Origin: Nageia nagi
Taxonomy: Eukaryota > Pinophyta
Length of the DNA: 64,000 nucleotides
NCBI GenBank assembly: GCA_050084985.1
Contig: JBITNC010000001.1
Coordinates: 11,098,001-11,162,000, forward strand
Direction: 5' to 3'
Shown: positions 60,303-64,000 of the stretch, piece after piece
How positions within the stretch are numbered: position 1 is the first letter of the stretch
How the letters are laid out: each line of letters starts with the position of its first letter
Program-made: the position numbers and the translations under genes
Notes under the pieces: generated by a model
The model's database searches: none
What the model was told of the DNA's origin: nothing
What the model saw: the letters and a program-made list of their open reading frames with translations, nothing else

Positions 60303-63300
60303 CCCTTGGAGGCTCCTCTTCACTTCCTTGGTTTGGAAACTCATCTTCAACTTGGAGGTCTTCATACTTCATCCTAATCTTCATTAGTGAGGTAAAACTA
60401 TTTCAAGGTATAACCTCCTATTTTTTTTGATACTAATACCTCTTTTATGTGTTACAACTTCTCATTGAAAATTTGTGTATCATTATATTGCTATGCAATT
60501 TTTTTATTAACATGCCTTATTGTTAGTTGCAATTTTTGGGTAAAAATTACTTAAAGTAGCAATATATTATGATGCGATTTTTTTTCTTATACTAATATAC
60601 CTTATTGTTAGTAGCAATTTTAAAATTGTCTATTATATTACTATAATTTTTGCATATCTTTAATTTAAAGATTTTTTCTAGTATATCAAAATGTTTAGTT
60701 ATATATATATATATATACTACATTTTTTTTTCAAATTATATATGAAATTTTTTAATAAAAGTTGTATATATTTGGAATTGTTTTCCAATATATATGTTTT
60801 TTTTAATAAAACAAACTAACTTAAAAAGGGGGGGTGTTTATAGTATAAATCAAATCAAATATATAGGATGGTTTTGTGGACTCCAATTTTGTTATGAAGC
60901 TCTTTTTTAAAGATTTTGAGGGTTTTAAGAGTAGAGAGAAGCCTATAATCATGCCCTGAAAGCCTTATGCTTGTCAAACATAGCCTCTTCTTTCCTAAGC
61001 TCCAGAACTTTGATCTCATAAAATGTATTCAATTTGTTGAGCTATTCACACTCCCTCTACCACCATCAATAATATGGTCTCATAGTGATGTTTCCCATCC
61101 TCCTTTGTCTTTCACCAGTAAGAACTCTTCTTCATTAGGAGGGAAGTAGTTATAGTTGTTGTCATTTTTCATGAGATCATAATAGATTGTGAAGTAGGAC
61201 ATTTGGGGAGTGCAAACACTGTCATGGTTCTTCACCTCATTTTCTTCATGAGTGCTTTAGAGGTTTTCAAGCTGAACCTTACTAAGAACTAGCTCTCCAA
61301 AAATATCCCATCGATAGTACAAAATCTTTAGAGCCTGCAGTTCTTGAACTTGAATGAAAATCTTTGATGCCAGATTTGTTGGGGTCGATGCAAAACCTAA
61401 CATTCCTATACCTTTTGATGAACAATTTTCATTAGCCTAATACTAGTGATCTTAGGAAATCTTTTGGCATTTGGACTTTCTCCCTTGCTCATCGGGAAAA
61501 CCCATTCCTCACTTAGTCACCTCCTTTGGCACCCACTGTGGCATTAAATCTCTCTCAGAACCCACATAGATAACTCCTATGCAATGCCTTCTCTAGTTTT
61601 TTTCCTCTCTCTTACCTAGGAATTAAAAGGGGGGTCCACATTTAATATTATTTATTGATGCATTCAATTTAATTTGTTACTTGCAAGCCACTTAGAAGCA
61701 ACGTATACCATTTTTAAGCATTTAATTCATTTTTACTTACTTGCAAGCAACCTTTTTTTAAATGCTCTTAGCAACTCTTATACTCCAAGTTTTTAAGGCT
61801 TTGTCATTATTGGCATTATTACATTACTTTAGAGTAAAAAGATGGTAAAAAATGCATTATTACTATTAAATGCCATCATTTAAAATTGTTTTGAGTATAA
61901 TTTTTTTAACTTATAAAAAATAAAAAGGGGAAGAGGGAATACTACTTCTTTAATGCTATTAAGAAAAATTATAGAGTATTTACTTAAAATTAGAATGGAT
62001 TTATACTTAGAATTTTTAGTATGCAAAATATTTTTAAGGATAAAGTATTAAGTTAAGCTAAGTATGCTATCTTTAGAGGTACAAATTTAAGTGAAAAGGG
62101 AGAATTTGTATGAATTTTTTTACTTAAAGTTTAATGCATGTTGCTTGCTTAAAGTTTTTAAGTTAAATGCTTAGAGCTTATATTTTTTAAATTAAAATAA
62201 TGCATTCTTTTGATAAGTACTTATGTTTCGTACTTAAACATTTATGTTAAAATGATGCATGCTTATGCTTAGTACTTAATTTTTTTAAGTTAAAATGATG
62301 CATGCTTATGCTTAGTACTTACTTTTTTAAAGTACAAGCTTATTACTTAAAAACTTAAGTTATGATACAATTTACTTCCTTATGCAAGAATAGACTTGTG
62401 CAAAAATTAGGAATGATATAAAAGATGTCCTTTAGGGGTTGGCAAACAAAACCCATTGGACACTTAGGTTTCAAATTTTGAATGGATAATGTTTTACTTA
62501 TACTTTTTTACTTCATGTTTCACATTTTGATTTATTTACTTATGCAAATAAAAACACAAACATTGAAATGAGCAACCACCTAAAATGAACACATCTCCAT
62601 GTACATTTTGCAACATGACTTGTTTGGAGAGCCATGAGATGAGAATAGGAGGATTGAAGCCTTTAAGTCTAATGATTCAAATGGTGAAAAGTTCATACTT
62701 CTTAATTGCCTCTAAGTCCTCTATTGGTTTGGACATAACTCCAATAGATGGATAGGCATGTTGTAGTGATACCACATGTCTACATGTCTATTCAAGGATT
62801 ATCCTAATAACGTAAGAGGCAAAATTGAAACCTAATCAAGATTAATAATTTGGTTGATCCAATAAATATCATAACCTTGGAAAAAATAGGTACTTCTCTT
62901 TGTGAGAAAGTATAAAATTAACTAAGGTGAAATGGTTGAGAATTGGTAGCACTTGGGCTCCTCTTGTGTGGGCATCTAGGTGAAGACCTAATTTTAGATA
63001 AGATAACAAGCCTCAATAATGTCATTCTATGTTTACAGTTCTTGAGAAGAGAAATGTATTTGGGTACATGGGTTATTATTTGAGTTGTAAAATATTTGCA
63101 CTTATGAATCAAATCAAGCATGACTATAGTGTTAAATTTAACATGTATTATTTACTTGATTAAAACTTAACATTTAATGTTATTTATTAAACCACATGCT
63201 TATTATTTTTTTCACATTTTTGTGGAGTAAATGGGAGAATATTTTTTACTCAAACACATTCTTAATGGTTCCAACTTTGGTATTTGAGAACCTTGGATGA

Positions 63301-63401
63301 GAGTTGAATTACAAGCAAAGAAGCTTTAGTAAATAGTGAAGTAAAACCTTGTACCTCCTACAGATGAGAAGGAACTAGAGGCTTACAATACAAAGAATGA
63401 G
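60303..63401 (+). mobile_element. Family X leader, copy 3
   Basis: About 3.1 kb between PBS and gag with no retroviral coding. 60900-61610 is less AT-rich, with broken open frames on both strands (plus 60967-61149; minus pieces such as ASKIFIQVQELQALKILYYR). 62140-62360 carries the TGATGCATGCTTATGCTTAG repeat also found in copy 1. Confidence 0.7.
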
Positions 63402-63920
63402 TTGGCAACCTCCATGATCTTCTATGCAATTCCAGATGATGTACTTTTGATGATTTTCTCTTCAACCTTGGAAAATGATGCTTGGGATAAGCTTAAGCAA
63501 ATCCACCTTGGTTCAAAAATTTTAAGAAGGTTTACCCTTCTCCAAAAGTTGCTTCAATCTCATCAAGAGGAAGATGAAAATGTTACCATATACTTGAATA
63601 AAATCATTGATCTAAGGATCCAACTTGTTGCTTGTGGGTGTAATTATATCAATAATCAATTCATGGTCTTCATCATTCTTCAAAGCCTTTCTTCAAAGTT
63701 TAGAAATTTTGTAACAATTATAGAAATAAGGCTTGATGATGAAGAAGAAGTCTTTTCCCTTAATAACCTTTCTAGGCACCTTTTGAAGTATGAGAAAACC
63801 CTTAATAATAAGATGTTGATATCTTCTCTTAAGGATAATAATGTTGCTCTTAAAACAACCAAAACTCCTTTCAAGAAGAAGTTCAACTATCAAAAGAAAT
63901 CTTATCCTTATTCTTCTTAA
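63402..63920 (+). CDS. Copia gag (UBN2 type), family X copy 3, open
   Basis: 173 open codons: AWDKLKQIHLGSKILRRFTL, LLQSHQEEDENVTIYLNKII, DLRIQLVACGCNYINNQFMV, RLDDEEEVFSLNNLSRHLLK and basic TPFKKKFNYQKKSYPYSS. This is the Copia gag pattern. The frame is open upstream of the first ATG (ETYNIKNEL-like sequence precedes it as in copy 1), so the true start is probably near 63320-63365. After the stop, an Asn/Ser/Arg-rich stretch continues to the window end, so the stop may be a late mutation. Confidence 0.82.
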   Translation: MATSMIFYAIPDDVLLMIFSSTLENDAWDKLKQIHLGSKILRRFTLLQKLLQSHQEEDENVTIYLNKIIDLRIQLVACGCNYINNQFMVFIILQSLSSKFRNFVTIIEIRLDDEEEVFSLNNLSRHLLKYEKTLNNKMLISSLKDNNVALKTTKTPFKKKFNYQKKSYPYSS

Positions 63921-64000
63921 AGGTTTGAGAAAAGAGGCAATGGTTACAATAACAACAGGAGCAATAGAAACAATAACCATAGTAGCAGGAACAATGATAA

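Noticed and set aside
1-64000. CRISPR arrays, tRNA or rRNA genes, bacterial operons
   Set aside because: No regular spacer arrays or conserved RNA gene blocks were seen, and the whole window is plant nuclear in character.

Overview
The window is AT-rich plant nuclear DNA dominated by old, stop-riddled LTR retrotransposons. A single host gene was recognised. Its intron of about 17 kb packed with decayed retroelements, and the low gene density, suggest a gymnosperm, most likely a conifer or a relative; this is inference. A run of exactly 100 N (33363-33462) marks a draft-assembly gap.

The gene is a chloroplast TatB (HCF106), the cpTat thylakoid protein translocase subunit, on the minus strand. 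It can be followed from start to stop through eight exons: complement of 31934-31694, 30367-30246, 13095-13036, 12753-12630, 9418-9317, 9150-9049, 8900-8817 and 8661-8564. All junctions are GT-AG and keep phase, giving 933 coding bases (310 residues). Transit peptide, transmembrane helix, FGPK hinge and amphipathic helix are all present. The unusual part is the C-terminal tail: the exon carrying the family's conserved AYTSEEYLK-like motif occurs three times in tandem (8817-8900, 9049-9150, 9317-9418), together with its flanking intron sequence.

Layout from left to right. 1-4030: minus-strand Copia element (family X: gag, about 3 kb leader, PBS, LTR), inserted in the gag of a second Copia element (4034-6014). 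6015-8563: 3' flank of HCF106. 8564-31934: HCF106. Its intron 2 holds a Copia element with both LTRs and a hAT-type MITE inserted in its RT (14443-18386), a 533-bp duplication flanking that element, a gag-like region followed by an unidentified 222-residue ORF (19919-21780), and a minus-strand Gypsy element (about 22.7-28.6 kb) with a solo LTR inserted in its gag (25704-26694, perfect 5-bp target duplication). 32540-37179 plus 45575-46213: a second family X Copia element, split by a Tat-lineage Gypsy element (37180-45574) that has both LTRs and two RNase H domains. 46.6-51.7 kb: a decayed LINE. 51.9-59.8 kb: AT-rich DNA with Copia integrase, Gypsy integrase and Copia family Y LTR fragments. 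59790-64000: a third family X copy on the plus strand, running off the window.

No bacterial-type system, CRISPR array, tRNA or rRNA gene was found. The best candidate for something undescribed is the in-frame triplicated HCF106 tail exon, with in-frame alternative splice acceptors that could give several tail lengths. All coding calls are from reading the sequence; no transcript or database evidence was available.
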